Source: Methylobacterium indicum | Lineage (GTDB): Bacteria > Pseudomonadota > Alphaproteobacteria > Rhizobiales > Beijerinckiaceae | DNA length: 35,143 bases | Direction: 5' to 3' | Assembly (NCBI RefSeq): GCF_001043895.1 | Contig: NZ_JTHF01000312.1 | Coordinates: 1-35,143 of the forward strand | In this document: piece after piece, positions 16,396 to 24,645 of the stretch | Layout: every line of letters begins with the position of its first letter | How positions within the stretch are numbered: the stretch's first letter is position 1 | Program-made: the position numbers and the translations under genes | Notes under the pieces: model-generated | Told to the model about the DNA's origin: nothing | The model's database searches: none | What the model saw: only the letters and a program-made list of their open reading frames with translations

Positions 16396-17175
16396 TCAGA
16401 ACCGGTTCTTCCACTCGCGGAGCGCCGTGAACACCGCCGCCGGGTCGGCGCCGGGCTCCAGGCCGACCGCGCGGGCGAGCGCCGGCTCGGTGGCGCGCAG
16501 GAACGGGTTGGTGGCCTTCTCCTCAGCCAGCGTCGTCGGCACCAGGACGCGGCCTTCCGCCTTGGCTTTCTCCGCGAGCGCCGCCCGGTCCTTCAGGTTG
16601 CGGTTCTCCGGCTCGGCGGCCAGCGCGAAGCGGGCGTTCGACAGCACGTAGTCGTGGCCGGAATAGATCACGGTCTCGTCGGGGAGGGGCAGGAAGCGCG
16701 CGAGCGAGCGCCACAGCACCTGGGGCGGGCCTTCCAGCACCCGGCCGCAGCCGAGGGTGAACAGGGTGTCGCCCGCGAACGCGATGCCGGCCTCCTCGAA
16801 CCAGTAGGTGACGTGGTCGTCGCAATGCCCCGGGGTCTCCCAGACGGCGGCCGCGAGCGAGCCCACCGTCACCACGTCGCCCTCCCGCACCGTGGCGTCG
16901 ACCTGCGGCACGGCGCTGCTGGATCTGGCCGGCGCCGTGACCCGCGCCCTCGTGCGGGCCTTCACCTCCGGGATGCCCTCGACGTGGTCGCCGTGGCGGT
17001 GGGTGACCAGGATGTCGGTGAGCGTCCAGCCGGTCTCGTCGAGGGCGCGCAGTACGGCCGCCGCCTCCGGCACGTCGATCGCCGCGCAGGCGCCGGTCGC
17101 CGGATCGCGCATCAGCACGCCGATATTGTCGCTCCGGCACGGGAAGGTGCGGATCTGGGGACGGGTCTCGGGCAT
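16396..17175 (-). CDS. gloB: Hydroxyacylglutathione hydrolase (glyoxalase II)
   Basis: A 259-residue metallo-beta-lactamase-fold thioesterase that hydrolyses S-D-lactoylglutathione to D-lactate and glutathione, the second step of methylglyoxal detoxification. The binuclear metal motif THRHGDH occupies residues 58-64; further ligands are in TPGHCDDHVTYW, FAGDTLFTLGCGRV and YSGHDYVLSNARF. The C-terminal glutathione-binding helices are present (LVPTTLAEEKATNPFLR), which marks true GloB. The start at 17175 (MPETRPQIRTFPCRSDNIGVL) matches the family; longer frames upstream are Pro/Arg-rich. It is divergent from a methyltransferase gene, an arrangement common in Rhizobiales, with the cupin downstream. 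Confidence 0.93.
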   Translation of the reverse strand: MPETRPQIRTFPCRSDNIGVLMRDPATGACAAIDVPEAAAVLRALDETGWTLTDILVTHRHGDHVEGIPEVKARTRARVTAPARSSSAVPQVDATVREGDVVTVGSLAAAVWETPGHCDDHVTYWFEEAGIAFAGDTLFTLGCGRVLEGPPQVLWRSLARFLPLPDETVIYSGHDYVLSNARFALAAEPENRNLKDRAALAEKAKAEGRVLVPTTLAEEKATNPFLRATEPALARAVGLEPGADPAAVFTALREWKNRF

Positions 17176-17354
17176 GGCGGGAATCCTCGGCGTCTCTGCG
17201 AGCGGAAGATAGGGCGGGCGCGCCGCCGGGTGAGGCGGTTCCGGCGAATAGCGGGGAGCGCGCGGGCGGCCGGCGGGTTGACGCCTTGCCGCGGGCTGGG
17301 CCACTCCCCATTGATGGCCCCGACGGCGCCCCCCGCCGCACGTCGCGAGAACCG

Positions 17355-18095
17355 ATGAGCCTCGACGTCACCGAACTGCGCGCCTTCTACGCCAGCCCCC
17401 TCGGGGAGGTGGCGCAGCGGCTCGTCGGCCGCTCCGTCCACCGCATGCTCGGCTCGGTCTCGGGGCTCCGGGTGATGGGCCTCGGCTACGCGGTGCCGTA
17501 TCTCGGCCCGGTGCGCCACGCCGCCGAGCGGACGCTGGCCTTCATGCCGGCGACGCAAGGCGTGACGAACTGGCCGGTCTCCGGCCGCTCGGCCTCGTGC
17601 CTCGTCGATCCGACCATGATGCCGCTGCCCGACGCCGCCGTGGACCGGGTGCTGCTGATCCACGCCGTCGAGGCGGTGGAGAGCCCGGCCGAGCTGATGC
17701 AGGAGGTCTGGCGCGTCCTCACGCCCGGCGGCCGGCTGATCATGGCGGTGCCCAACCGCCGCGGCCTGTGGGCGCGCCGCGACGCCACGCCCTTCGGCCA
17801 CGGCCAGCCCTACAGCCGCTCGCAGCTCGGCCGGCTGATGCGCGAGACCCTCTTCGCCCCCGAGGACTGGGCCGAGACCCTCTACGTGCCGCCGGTGGAG
17901 GGCTGGCTGACGCTCCGCACCGCCAGCGCCTGGGAGCGGGTCGGGACCGGCCTGTCGCTGCCCTTCGCCGGCCTGCACGTCGTCGAGGCCGGCAAGCAGC
18001 TCCACCGCCCGGTGGCGGTCCATGCCCGCAAGGCCGCGCGGCTCGGCGCCCGGGTCCTGGTGCCGGTGCCCGCCCCCGTGCCGGGAGGAGCCTGA
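17355..18095 (+). CDS. Class I SAM-dependent methyltransferase
   Basis: A 246-residue methyltransferase. The SAM-binding glycine motif is VMGLGYAVPYL (residues 40-50), followed by the post-motifs MPLPDAAVDRVLLIHAVE and VWRVLTPGGRLIMAVPNR, the latter typical of the Methyltransf_11 family. The start at 17355 (MSLDVTELRAFYASPLG) is supported because ELRxFYxSPLGxVAxR is the usual N-terminus of this group. The substrate is unknown. It faces gloB across a 179-bp spacer and runs into marC with a 5-base gap, so these two are likely co-transcribed. Confidence 0.85.
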   Translation: MSLDVTELRAFYASPLGEVAQRLVGRSVHRMLGSVSGLRVMGLGYAVPYLGPVRHAAERTLAFMPATQGVTNWPVSGRSASCLVDPTMMPLPDAAVDRVLLIHAVEAVESPAELMQEVWRVLTPGGRLIMAVPNRRGLWARRDATPFGHGQPYSRSQLGRLMRETLFAPEDWAETLYVPPVEGWLTLRTASAWERVGTGLSLPFAGLHVVEAGKQLHRPVAVHARKAARLGARVLVPVPAPVPGGA

Positions 18096-18100
18096 TCCCG

Positions 18101-18820
18101 ATGCCGTTCCCGGGCGCGGATGCCGCGCTGCAAAGCTTCCTCCTGGCCTTCTCGGCCCTGTTCTCGATCGTCAACCCGCCCGGCGCCGCGCTGATCTTCG
18201 CGCAGGTGACGGCCGGGCGCAGCCATGCCGATCGCACCTGGCTGTCGCGGCGCATCGGCGTCTACGCCGCCGCCGTGATGCTGGTCTCGCTCTGGGCCGG
18301 GGCCTCGGTGCTCAGCTTCTTCGGCATCTCGCTCTCGGCGCTGCGCATCGCCGGCGGGCTCGTGGTGGCGGCCCAGGCCTGGAACCTGCTCGCCGCGCCC
18401 GAGCAGCGCGAGGCGCGCAAGACCGCCCAGGCCGAGCCGGTCCAGGGCAGCGAGGCGCATCCGGAGCCCGCCGCTTTGGCCGAGGTGGCGTTCTTCCCCC
18501 TGACGCTGCCCTTCACCACCGGGCCCGGCACCATCGCGGTGGCGATCGCGCTCGGCGCCGGCCGGCCCGAGGCCGGCGTCGACCGGATCGCCTATCTCGC
18601 CGGAGCGTCCGCCGCCTCCCTGGTCATCGCCCTGATGGTGCTGCTCGCCTACGCCTCCGCCGACCGGCTGGTCGAGCGGCTCGGCCACGCCCGGGCCCGG
18701 GTGCTCGGGCGGCTCGCCGCCTTCCTGCTGCTGTGCGTCGGCACCCAGATCACGCTGACCGGCGTCACCGACGTGCTGGGTCCGCTCATCGCGAACGCCA
18801 GGCCAGGGTCCGTCCCGTGA
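18101..18820 (+). CDS. MarC-family integral membrane protein
   Basis: A 239-residue protein with six hydrophobic segments; the start at 18101 follows GGGAGGAG. MarC/UPF0056 signatures are visible: LFSIVNPPGAALIF in the first helix, ALRIAGGLVVAAQAW, and FFPLTLPFTTGPGTIAVAIALG in the middle. The variable charged loop between helices 3 and 4 (EQREARKTAQAEPVQG) is cytoplasmic by the positive-inside rule. MarC proteins were once linked to multiple antibiotic resistance, but that role was not confirmed and the function is unknown. Its 3' end overlaps the converging hydrolase gene by 35 bases. Confidence 0.88.
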   Translation: MPFPGADAALQSFLLAFSALFSIVNPPGAALIFAQVTAGRSHADRTWLSRRIGVYAAAVMLVSLWAGASVLSFFGISLSALRIAGGLVVAAQAWNLLAAPEQREARKTAQAEPVQGSEAHPEPAALAEVAFFPLTLPFTTGPGTIAVAIALGAGRPEAGVDRIAYLAGASAASLVIALMVLLAYASADRLVERLGHARARVLGRLAAFLLLCVGTQITLTGVTDVLGPLIANARPGSVP

Positions 18821-19817
18821 GCGCCATCTGGGCGTCGACGGCCCGCACGATCCGGGCCCTGGCCGCATAGTGGATCATGTGGCCCTGGCCCGGCAGCAGG
18901 GTCAGGGTGCTGCCCGCCACCTCCGCGTGCAGCCGGCGCGACTGCTCGTCCGCATCGACGACCGCGTCCGCATCCCCGGACAGGATCGCGACGGGCAGGC
19001 GCAAGGAGGCGTAGCGCGGCTGCAGCAGGGCGACCGCGCCGTTCATGCCGGCGGTGTCCTCCGCGCTCGCCCGCGCCTGCGTGGCCGACAGCGAGAGCGC
19101 CACGGGAAAGCGCGCGGTGAAGCGGTCCGGCACGGCTTGCGGCTTGAAGACGTGGCGGAAGACCTGGGGCGCCAGCGCCCGCCCGACCGCCCCCGGCACC
19201 AGGGCGCGGGCGGCGTCGCCGAGGCCCGGCACCGCGAGCGGCGCGATCAGCGCCACGTCGGCCCGCCGGCCCGGATAGTAGTAGCCGGAGAGCAGCACCA
19301 GCCCGCGCAGGTCGAGATCCCCGCCGGTCGCGAGCGCCAGCGCCACGATGGTGCCCCAGGAATGGCCGACGACCACCGGACGCTCGGCCTTGAGCGCCGC
19401 GAGCGTATGCGCGATCAGCCGCGCCTGCGCGGCGGCGCTCCAGACCCAGTGCCGCGGCCGCTCGGTATGGCCGAAGCCCGGCCGGTCGATCGCGATGACC
19501 CGGTAGGATTTGGCCAGCTGCTCCACCAGCCCGCAGATGACGAAATCCTCCGCCATCGTGCCGTTGCCGTGGATCAGCACCACCGGCCGGCCCCGGCCCT
19601 TGACGATGCAATGCACCCGAACCCCGTCGACCTCGACGAAGCGCCCGGGCGGCGTGTGCGCCGGCTCCTCCGGCTTCAGGGCCTCCGAGCCCCGCCGCAT
19701 CAGGGCGCCGGTCTGGCGGGCGGCGGCGGCGTTCGCCTTGGCGGTGGCGCGCAGGATCCGCACGGCGCCGCTGGCGGCACGGCGCGAGGCGCGCCCGGGG
19801 ACGAACCGAAAGGCCAT
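18786..19817 (-). CDS. Alpha/beta-hydrolase fold protein
   Basis: A 343-residue hydrolase. The oxyanion region is LIHGNGTM (81-88), the nucleophile is Ser153 in GHSWG, the acid is probably an Asp in [10 protein letters not shown], and the catalytic His is H313 in [18 protein letters not shown] is typical of haloperoxidase/esterase-like members. Residues 1-55 form a basic, Ala-rich N-terminal extension with no clear signal peptide that the core fold does not need. The start at 19817 is chosen because upstream codons belong to the promoter-side spacer. The substrate is unknown; an ester or similar small molecule is likely. It converges with marC (35-bp overlap). Confidence 0.82.
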   Translation of the reverse strand: MAFRFVPGRASRRAASGAVRILRATAKANAAAARQTGALMRRGSEALKPEEPAHTPPGRFVEVDGVRVHCIVKGRGRPVVLIHGNGTMAEDFVICGLVEQLAKSYRVIAIDRPGFGHTERPRHWVWSAAAQARLIAHTLAALKAERPVVVGHSWGTIVALALATGGDLDLRGLVLLSGYYYPGRRADVALIAPLAVPGLGDAARALVPGAVGRALAPQVFRHVFKPQAVPDRFTARFPVALSLSATQARASAEDTAGMNGAVALLQPRYASLRLPVAILSGDADAVVDADEQSRRLHAEVAGSTLTLLPGQGHMIHYAARARIVRAVDAQMALTGRTLAWRSR

Positions 19818-19988
19818 GGGATCTCCGGCGCGATGCTGCATTGCGGGAGAAGATGGGGCATCCGCCGGCCGGCGCATATCCCCGCGGGCCAGTCATATCC
19901 CGGTCATACGCCTTGGCAGCCTCCGCCCGCCCCTGTACGAGGCCCCGGAAGGGACGGCCGGGAGCCGCCCGCATCAGGAGCGTGACCC

Positions 19989-20786
19989 ATGCGTCTCGTC
20001 GTCGTCGGCGCCTCCGGGCGGATGGGCCGGATGCTGATCCAGGCCGTCGCCGAGGCCGAGGGCTGCACGCTGTCGGGGGCGATCGAGCGCGAGGGTTCGC
20101 CGGCGCTCGGCCAGGATGCAGGCGTGCTCGCCGGGCTCCCGCCGCTCGGCGTCCCGGTCACCGACGACCCGCTGCCCGCCTTCGCCGAGGCCGACGGCGT
20201 CCTCGATTTCACCGCGCCGGCCGCGACCGTGTTCTACGCCGAACTCGCCGCCCAGGCCCGCATCGTCCACGTCGTCGGCACCACCGGCCTGTCGCCGGAC
20301 GACCTTGCGAAGCTCAAGGCGGCGGCGTTCCACGCCCGCATCGTCCAGTCGGGCAACATGTCGCTCGGGGTCAACCTGCTGGCCGGCCTCGTGCGCAAGG
20401 TCGCGGCGACGCTCGGCGACGAATACGACATCGAGATCCTGGAGATGCACCACCGCCACAAGGTGGACGCCCCCTCCGGCACGGCGCTGCTCTTGGGCGA
20501 GGCGGCGGCGGAGGGCCGCGGCGTCTCCCTCGGCCAGCGCAAGGTCGCGGTGCGCGACGGCCATACCGGCGCCCGCGAGCCCGGCACGATCGGCTTTGCC
20601 ACCCTGCGCGGCGGCAGCGTGGTCGGCGAGCACAGCGTGATCTTCGCCGGGGCCGGCGAGCGCATCGAGCTCACCCATCTGGCGAGCGACCGCGGCCTCT
20701 TCGCCGCCGGTGCCGTCAAGGCCGCCCTCTGGGCGCAATCCCGCGAGCCCGGCTTCTACGGCATGGACGACGTGCTGGGCCTCTGA
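19989..20786 (+). CDS. dapB: 4-hydroxy-tetrahydrodipicolinate reductase
   Basis: A 265-residue NAD(P)H-dependent enzyme of the diaminopimelate/lysine pathway, reducing (hydroxy)tetrahydrodipicolinate in the cytoplasm. The nucleotide motif is [10 protein letters not shown] (residues 5-14), and the active-site signature [12 protein letters not shown] spans 154-165, including the catalytic His and the Lys/Ser/Gly/Thr that bind the substrate. DFTAPAAT and TTGLSPDD are also conserved. An AGGAG ribosome site precedes the ATG at 19989. It is followed 32 bases later by gpmA, a pairing often seen in Rhizobiales, so the two are likely one transcript. Confidence 0.95.
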   Translation: MRLVVVGASGRMGRMLIQAVAEAEGCTLSGAIEREGSPALGQDAGVLAGLPPLGVPVTDDPLPAFAEADGVLDFTAPAATVFYAELAAQARIVHVVGTTGLSPDDLAKLKAAAFHARIVQSGNMSLGVNLLAGLVRKVAATLGDEYDIEILEMHHRHKVDAPSGTALLLGEAAAEGRGVSLGQRKVAVRDGHTGAREPGTIGFATLRGGSVVGEHSVIFAGAGERIELTHLASDRGLFAAGAVKAALWAQSREPGFYGMDDVLGL

Positions 20787-20818
20787 CCCCTTTTTCTCGA
20801 AACGGAGCGAACCGCATC

Positions 20819-21442
20819 ATGGAGCGTCTTCTCGTCCTCGCGCGCCACGGCCAGAGCGAGTGGAACCTGAAGAACCTGTTCACGGGCTGGAAGGACCCGG
20901 GGCTCACCGAGCTCGGCGTCGAGGAGGCGCGGGCGGCCGGGCGGCGGCTCAAGGCGAAGGGCGTGCAGTTCGACGTCGCCTTCACGTCGGACCTCACCCG
21001 GGCCCAGCGCACCTGCGCGCTGATCCTGGAGGAGCTCGGCCAATCCGACTTGCCGACCCATGCCGATGCCGCCCTCAACGAGCGCGACTACGGCGATCTG
21101 TCGGGCCTCAACAAGGACGATGCCCGCGCCAAGTGGGGCGAGGAGCAGGTGCATGTCTGGCGCCGCTCCTACGACGTGCCCCCGCCCGGCGGCGAGAGCC
21201 TGAAGGACACCGTGGCGCGGGTGCTGCCCTACACGATGCGGGAAATCCTGCCCCGGGTGATGCGCGGCGAGCGCGTACTGGTCGCCGCCCACGGCAACTC
21301 GCTGCGCGCCCTGGTGATGGTGCTCGACGGGCTGACCACCGAGACGATCCCGGGCCTTGAGCTGCATACCGGCGTGCCGCTGGTCTATCGCCTCAAGGAC
21401 GATACCACCGTCGAGACGAAGGACATCCTCGACCGCGATTGA
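20819..21442 (+). CDS. gpmA: 2,3-bisphosphoglycerate-dependent phosphoglycerate mutase
   Basis: A 207-residue glycolytic/gluconeogenic enzyme interconverting 3- and 2-phosphoglycerate. The phospho-His is His10 in ARHGQSEWN, the acid/base is Glu88 in [11 protein letters not shown], and the second His is H158 in [21 protein letters not shown] and [10 protein letters not shown] are family hallmarks. At 207 residues it is the shorter alphaproteobacterial form; E. coli GpmA is 250 and has an extra loop. A GGAG lies before the ATG at 20819. It shares an operon with dapB and is followed by a strong hairpin. Confidence 0.95.
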   Translation: MERLLVLARHGQSEWNLKNLFTGWKDPGLTELGVEEARAAGRRLKAKGVQFDVAFTSDLTRAQRTCALILEELGQSDLPTHADAALNERDYGDLSGLNKDDARAKWGEEQVHVWRRSYDVPPPGGESLKDTVARVLPYTMREILPRVMRGERVLVAAHGNSLRALVMVLDGLTTETIPGLELHTGVPLVYRLKDDTTVETKDILDRD

Positions 21443-21449
21443 ACGGCGC

Positions 21450-21477
21450 GAGGGGCGCCCGTCGCCGGGCGCCCCTC
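21450..21477 (+). terminator. Strong hairpin after gpmA
   Basis: A perfect 11-bp stem GAGGGGCGCCC/GGGCGCCCCTC with a 6-base loop begins 8 bases after the gpmA stop. No T-tract follows (GTCGTCGCTCC), so it is a GC-rich terminator-like structure that might need Rho. Confidence 0.6.
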
Positions 21478-21496
21478 GTCGTCGCTCCGCTAATGC

Positions 21497-21602
21497 CTAA
21501 GCAGACTTGCGTTGGCAGGCCAACGCTTCGCCCGCTTAGATTATTGATGTGTCGCAGATTTTTGCCGCCGAACCGGTGTCCACTTCGGCGAAATCTGCTT
21601 AG
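21497..21602. repeat. MITE-like 106-bp element with 9-bp terminal inverted repeats
   Basis: The ends CTAAGCAGA (21497-21505) and TCTGCTTAG (21594-21602) are perfect inverted repeats. Inside lie a palindrome GCGTTGGC-AG-GCCAACGC (21509-21526) and a bulged hairpin made of GCAGATTT/AAATCTGC and CGCCGAA/TTCGGCG around the loop CCGGTGTCCAC (21554-21598). The core CGAACCGGTGTCCACTTCGG resembles a dispersed intergenic repeat I recall from Rhizobiales genomes. The element has no coding capacity of its own and overlaps the 3' end of the neighbouring minus-strand gene. Confidence 0.65.
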
Positions 21603-21978
21603 ACCCGGACAGGGGCGGCGGCTGCCCGGGCAGCGCATCGTCCGAGAGTTGCAGGCAGGTCAGCAGGGCGACGTAGGACGGCGCCCCGATGTCGTTCTCC
21701 CGCACGCAGTCCCGCCGGTCGGCGGCCGGAAAGCGCCGCCAGCGCTGCCGCAGGATCGCCCGGGCCGACCGCTCGTCGGCGAGGCAGCCCCGGTAGCGCT
21801 GCGGGTCGTCGATGCCGGATCCGGCCGTGCGATCCGGCCGGCACATCGCCCGGATCGGGAAGGCCGGGACGTCCGCGGACCGGGCGCGGGCGGGCTCCGG
21901 CGTGCCGAACCCCGCCAGGACCAGCCCGGTCCCGAGAGCCAGCAAGATGCGGGTCGATCGCGCGGCATCCGGTTGCAC
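21541..21978 (-). CDS. Exported protein of unknown function ending inside a repeat element
   Basis: About 145 residues. AGGAGG (21985-21990) directly abuts an ATG at 21984 but is 6 bases from the GTG at 21978, so the GTG is the better start. The signal peptide follows (STRILLALGTGLVLAGFGTPEPARARS). The mature part has four cysteines (MCRPDR, YRGCLADERSAR, DCVREND, LTCLQLSDD), suggesting two disulfides, and the phrase QRYRGCLADERSARAILRQRW. The last ~20 residues (SKQISPKWTPVRRQ...) and the stop are encoded within the repeat at 21497-21602, so the original C-terminus was probably replaced. Function unknown. Confidence 0.6.
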   Translation of the reverse strand: MQPDAARSTRILLALGTGLVLAGFGTPEPARARSADVPAFPIRAMCRPDRTAGSGIDDPQRYRGCLADERSARAILRQRWRRFPAADRRDCVRENDIGAPSYVALLTCLQLSDDALPGQPPPLSGSKQISPKWTPVRRQKSATHQ

Positions 21979-22010
21979 GGCCATCCTCCTCACGTCGATC
22001 CGACGTGCTC

Positions 22011-22057
22011 GATCGGGTGGTTCCGGGACGGCGCTCGCGTCCCGGAACCACCCGATC
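22011..22057 (-). terminator. Perfect 20-bp hairpin downstream of the YfdX gene
   Basis: Bases 22011-22030 and 22038-22057 are exact reverse complements with a 7-base loop. The structure lies 35 bases past the YfdX stop and about 30 bases before the next start codon on the same strand, so it should uncouple the two genes. No T-run follows. Confidence 0.55.
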
Positions 22058-22092
22058 AGGCTTTCACCACCCGCCCGTGTCGCAGGCTTTCA

Positions 22093-22896
22093 TCACTTCG
22101 CAGGCTTGGCGTCGGTGTGGGCGGGAGCCGGCGCGGCGGCCTTGGTGCTCCCGGTGACGGCCACCTTCGGCATGCCGATGACGTCGATCACGTCGAAGCG
22201 CATGCCGTCCTCGGCGGTCTTCAGGGCCGCGTTCGCCTCGTAGTACTTGCCCTGGCCGATCAGCGTCGCCGCCTGGTTCACGTCGGCGGTGGTCTTGTCG
22301 AGGGGCAGCACCGCCATGACGAAGTTCACGTCGACATGGGCGAGCTTCAGCTTCTCGATCGCACCCTTCTGGTCGCCCTTGGCGAGGCTCTTGTTCGCCT
22401 CGGTCACCGCTGCCGCCTTCTCGGGAGTCGCCACGAAGTCCTCGCCGAGGGTCATCTGGGCGTCGACCGGCACCCAAGCGACCTTGTCCTTGCTCTTGGC
22501 GGTCGCATCCTTGGCGGTCGTATCCGCGGCGGCGGTCTTGTCGGCCGCGGCCTTGTCCTTCGCCACCGCCATCTCGGCCGGGGTCTTCAGCTCGGCCTCG
22601 GCCTTGGTGAACACCGCGTCGTCGGTCTTCGCCTTGGCCAGGGCGGCCTGCGCCTTGCCGATCAGGCTCTTGGCCTGGGAGGGATCGGCATCGAAGATGG
22701 CGATGCGGGCGAGGTGCATGTCACGGAAGGCCTGGGCCCCGTCCTTCGAGAGCTTGCCGACATCCTTGTCGACCGCCTTCTGGGCCGCGGTCTCCTGCAC
22801 CACCGCGGGCTTGGTCGCCTGCTCGGCCGCATAGGCGGCACCGCCGAGGACCGTGGTGGCGACGAGGGCGGCGGCGAGAGACTTGCGATAGAACAT
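22093..22896 (-). CDS. YfdX-family periplasmic stress protein
   Basis: A 267-residue exported protein. The start at 22896 (MFYRKSLAAALVATTVLGG) follows GAGGAGG and gives a signal peptide cleaved near AYAAEQ. YfdX (PF10938) features are present: AFRDMHLARIAIFDADPSQAKSLIGKAQAAL in the first half and KLKLAHVDVNFVMAVLPLDKT with QAATLIGQGKYYEANAALK in the second, shown here only by their key stretches. Between them is a Lys/Ala/Asp/Thr low-complexity insert (about residues 108-138). E. coli YfdX is under EvgA acid-resistance control and has chaperone-like activity; a similar periplasmic stress role is inferred. A 10-bp inverted repeat lies immediately before its ribosome site. Confidence 0.8.
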   Translation of the reverse strand: MFYRKSLAAALVATTVLGGAAYAAEQATKPAVVQETAAQKAVDKDVGKLSKDGAQAFRDMHLARIAIFDADPSQAKSLIGKAQAALAKAKTDDAVFTKAEAELKTPAEMAVAKDKAAADKTAAADTTAKDATAKSKDKVAWVPVDAQMTLGEDFVATPEKAAAVTEANKSLAKGDQKGAIEKLKLAHVDVNFVMAVLPLDKTTADVNQAATLIGQGKYYEANAALKTAEDGMRFDVIDVIGMPKVAVTGSTKAAAPAPAHTDAKPAK

Positions 22897-22914
22897 GATA
22901 GTGCCTCCTCTTGA

Positions 22915-22945
22915 GTTGATGTCGGTTTGTTTTCGCGACATCAAC
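22915..22945. promoter_or_regulatory. 10-bp inverted repeat upstream of the YfdX gene
   Basis: GTTGATGTCG (22915-22924) and CGACATCAAC (22936-22945) are perfect inverted repeats with an 11-base spacer, starting 18 bases before the YfdX start codon and abutting its ribosome site. It could be an operator or a leader hairpin. A TATTAT at about 22963-22968, read on the minus strand, is a possible -10 element. Confidence 0.4.
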
Positions 22946-23394
22946 GCATCGTCTACATCGTGATAATACGCTTGCAGGATCTGGGTTGCCTGTCTGAAAC
23001 ATTAAGAGTCCGTAACGCAACGGAAGAGTGTCGTTCGCGCGGTGGTCGACTTGCGGTCGAGGTGTGAATGGGGCGAGGGCAGTATGCAGTCGATCGCCAC
23101 GGGGGCGACGCAAGCGGCAAACAGGATTGCGGCGTACACGCAGGAGGATCGGGCGAGCTGGCCCGTGACGCCGCAGTCTGCCGCGGAGCCGGCCTGTCCA
23201 CGTCACGCAGAGAAGTTCGACGGTGGCGCGGGAATGGATATTTTATAAATTGATCGATAATATATTCGGACGATTATTGCGTCCGACCGTCCCTGTCGTT
23301 CCGAGGCGTCGGTTCCTCAATGACGGACTGACTGAGAAGGATGTCCCGGGAATCTCTACACGACATCCATGCCCGATCGCGAGGCGAAACGGTA

Positions 23395-23677
23395 GACGAT
23401 GCAGCAGGTTACGCGGTGCAGGCGCGGCCGCCGAGAGGGTAAATACTCCCCCCGTTGCGAGGGAGGGCGGCCCCCGGAAGGGGCCGGGAGAGCGGACGCC
23501 GCTTCCGGAGAGGTCGCGACCGTAGTGATGGGCGCCACACTCGGCAACGTCGCGCTGTTCCTCTCCCGCCCCAGCACGCGTGCTTCGCACTCGCCGTGGG
23601 GCACCATCCCCCGCAGAGGGGGGGAGGGCGCACGTCTCGGCCGTCTCGCCTGCGTCGCACAACCTGCTGCGTCGTGT
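23395..23677. repeat. ~280-bp element with ~40-bp imperfect inverted ends
   Basis: The left end (23395-23436, core GCAGCAGGTT) and right end (about 23636-23677, core AACCTGCTGC) are inverted repeats matching at roughly three quarters of positions, with most differences transitions. Inside are two poly-C/poly-G hairpins (CTCCCCCC...GAGGGAG near 23448 and ATCCCCCGCAGAGGGGG near 23607). No transposase is encoded. It resembles a degraded palindromic or MITE-type repeat. Confidence 0.55.
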
Positions 23678-23732
23678 GCCGTGGCGTTGCAGCCAGGATC
23701 TATCCTGTGTTTTTGATTTTACCGTATTTTCT

Positions 23733-23761
23733 TCCGACGAACCGGGATCCGCTTCGTCGGA
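23733..23761 (-). terminator. Hairpin downstream of bdhA
   Basis: TCCGACGAA/TTCGTCGGA, a perfect 9-bp stem with an 11-base loop, about 85 bases past the bdhA stop. On the minus strand it is followed by an A-rich rather than T-rich stretch, so a terminator role is uncertain. Confidence 0.35.
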
Positions 23762-23846
23762 TAATGCTCGATCCGATTACTATCAGGTGCCAAGACCACC
23801 GCCGAGGGTCCCTGGCACGACGGCGCGGTCCCCGGCCGCTCGCCCG

Positions 23847-24632
23847 CTACTGCGCCGTCCAGCCGCCATCCACCGGCAGATTGGCGCCGGTGATCTGGCT
23901 CGCCGCATCGGTGCACAGGAAAGCGGCGAGAGCGCCGACCTGCTCGACGGTGACGAACTCCTTCGTCGGCTGGGCCTTCAGCAGCACCTCGTCGATGACC
24001 TGCTCCTTGGTCAGGCCGCGGGCCTTCATGGTGTCGGGGATCTGGGCCTCGACCAGCGGCGTCCAGACGTAGCCCGGGGAGATGCAGTTGACCGTGATCT
24101 TGTGGGCGGCGAGTTCGAGCGCCGCGGTCTTGGTCAGGCCGGCGATGCCGTGCTTGGCCGCCACGTAGGCCGACTTGTAGGGCGAGGCGACGAGGGAATG
24201 CGCCGACGCCGTGTTGATGATCCGGCCCCAGCCCTTCGTCTTCATGCCGGGGATCGCCGCCCGCATGGTGTGGAAGGCCGAGGACAGGTTGATCGCGATG
24301 ATCTGGTCCCACTTCTCGAGCGGGAATTCCTCGATCGCCGAGACGAACTGGATGCCGGCATTGTTGACCAGGATGTCGACCGCGCCGAAGGCTCGCTCGG
24401 CCTCCGCCACCATGGCGGCGATCTCCTCGGGCTTGGTCATGTCGGCGCCCGAGTAATGCGCCTTGACGCCGAACTCGGACTCGATGCCGGCCCGCGCCGC
24501 CTCGATGGCGTCCGGCTTGCCGAAGCCGTTCAGGACCACGTTGGCGCCGGCGCCCGCCAGCGCCTTGGCGATGGCGAGGCCGATGCCGCTGGTCGAGCCG
24601 GTGACGAGGGCGGTCTTGGATTGCAGGGACAT
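23847..24632 (-). CDS. bdhA: 3-hydroxybutyrate dehydrogenase
   Basis: A 261-residue short-chain dehydrogenase that interconverts (R)-3-hydroxybutyrate and acetoacetate with NAD+. The cofactor motif is TGSTSGIG (11-18), NNAG is at 90-93, and the catalytic residues are Ser143, Tyr156 and Lys160 (TASAHSLVASPYKSAYVAAK). The family-specific phrases NGFGKPDAIE, GIQFVSAIEEFP and CISPGYVWTPLVEAQIPD, followed by QPTKEFV, identify it as 3-hydroxybutyrate dehydrogenase rather than FabG. It is the last gene of an operon with a patatin-like hydrolase and acetoacetate decarboxylase, 13 bases after the latter. The context points to breakdown of polyhydroxybutyrate-derived 3-hydroxybutyrate. Confidence 0.93.
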   Translation of the reverse strand: MSLQSKTALVTGSTSGIGLAIAKALAGAGANVVLNGFGKPDAIEAARAGIESEFGVKAHYSGADMTKPEEIAAMVAEAERAFGAVDILVNNAGIQFVSAIEEFPLEKWDQIIAINLSSAFHTMRAAIPGMKTKGWGRIINTASAHSLVASPYKSAYVAAKHGIAGLTKTAALELAAHKITVNCISPGYVWTPLVEAQIPDTMKARGLTKEQVIDEVLLKAQPTKEFVTVEQVGALAAFLCTDAASQITGANLPVDGGWTAQ

Positions 24633-24645
24633 GTGGGGTCTCTCC

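Larger units (their letters stand above)
22946..23846. other. Long non-coding stretch between the YfdX gene and bdhA
   Basis: About 900 bases without a convincing gene. Short open frames exist but lack conserved motifs or ribosome sites. The stretch holds an AT-rich patch (about 23230-23280, with ATATTTTATAAATTG), a ~280-bp element with imperfect inverted ends (23395-23677), a second AT-rich patch (about 23700-23735) and a 9-bp hairpin at 23733-23761. It looks like a landing zone for small repeats. Confidence 0.6.

Noticed and set aside
23042..23248. A 68-codon plus-strand frame in the gene-free stretch
   Set aside because: It has no ribosome site and no recognisable motif, and it overlaps another equally open frame (23068-23253).
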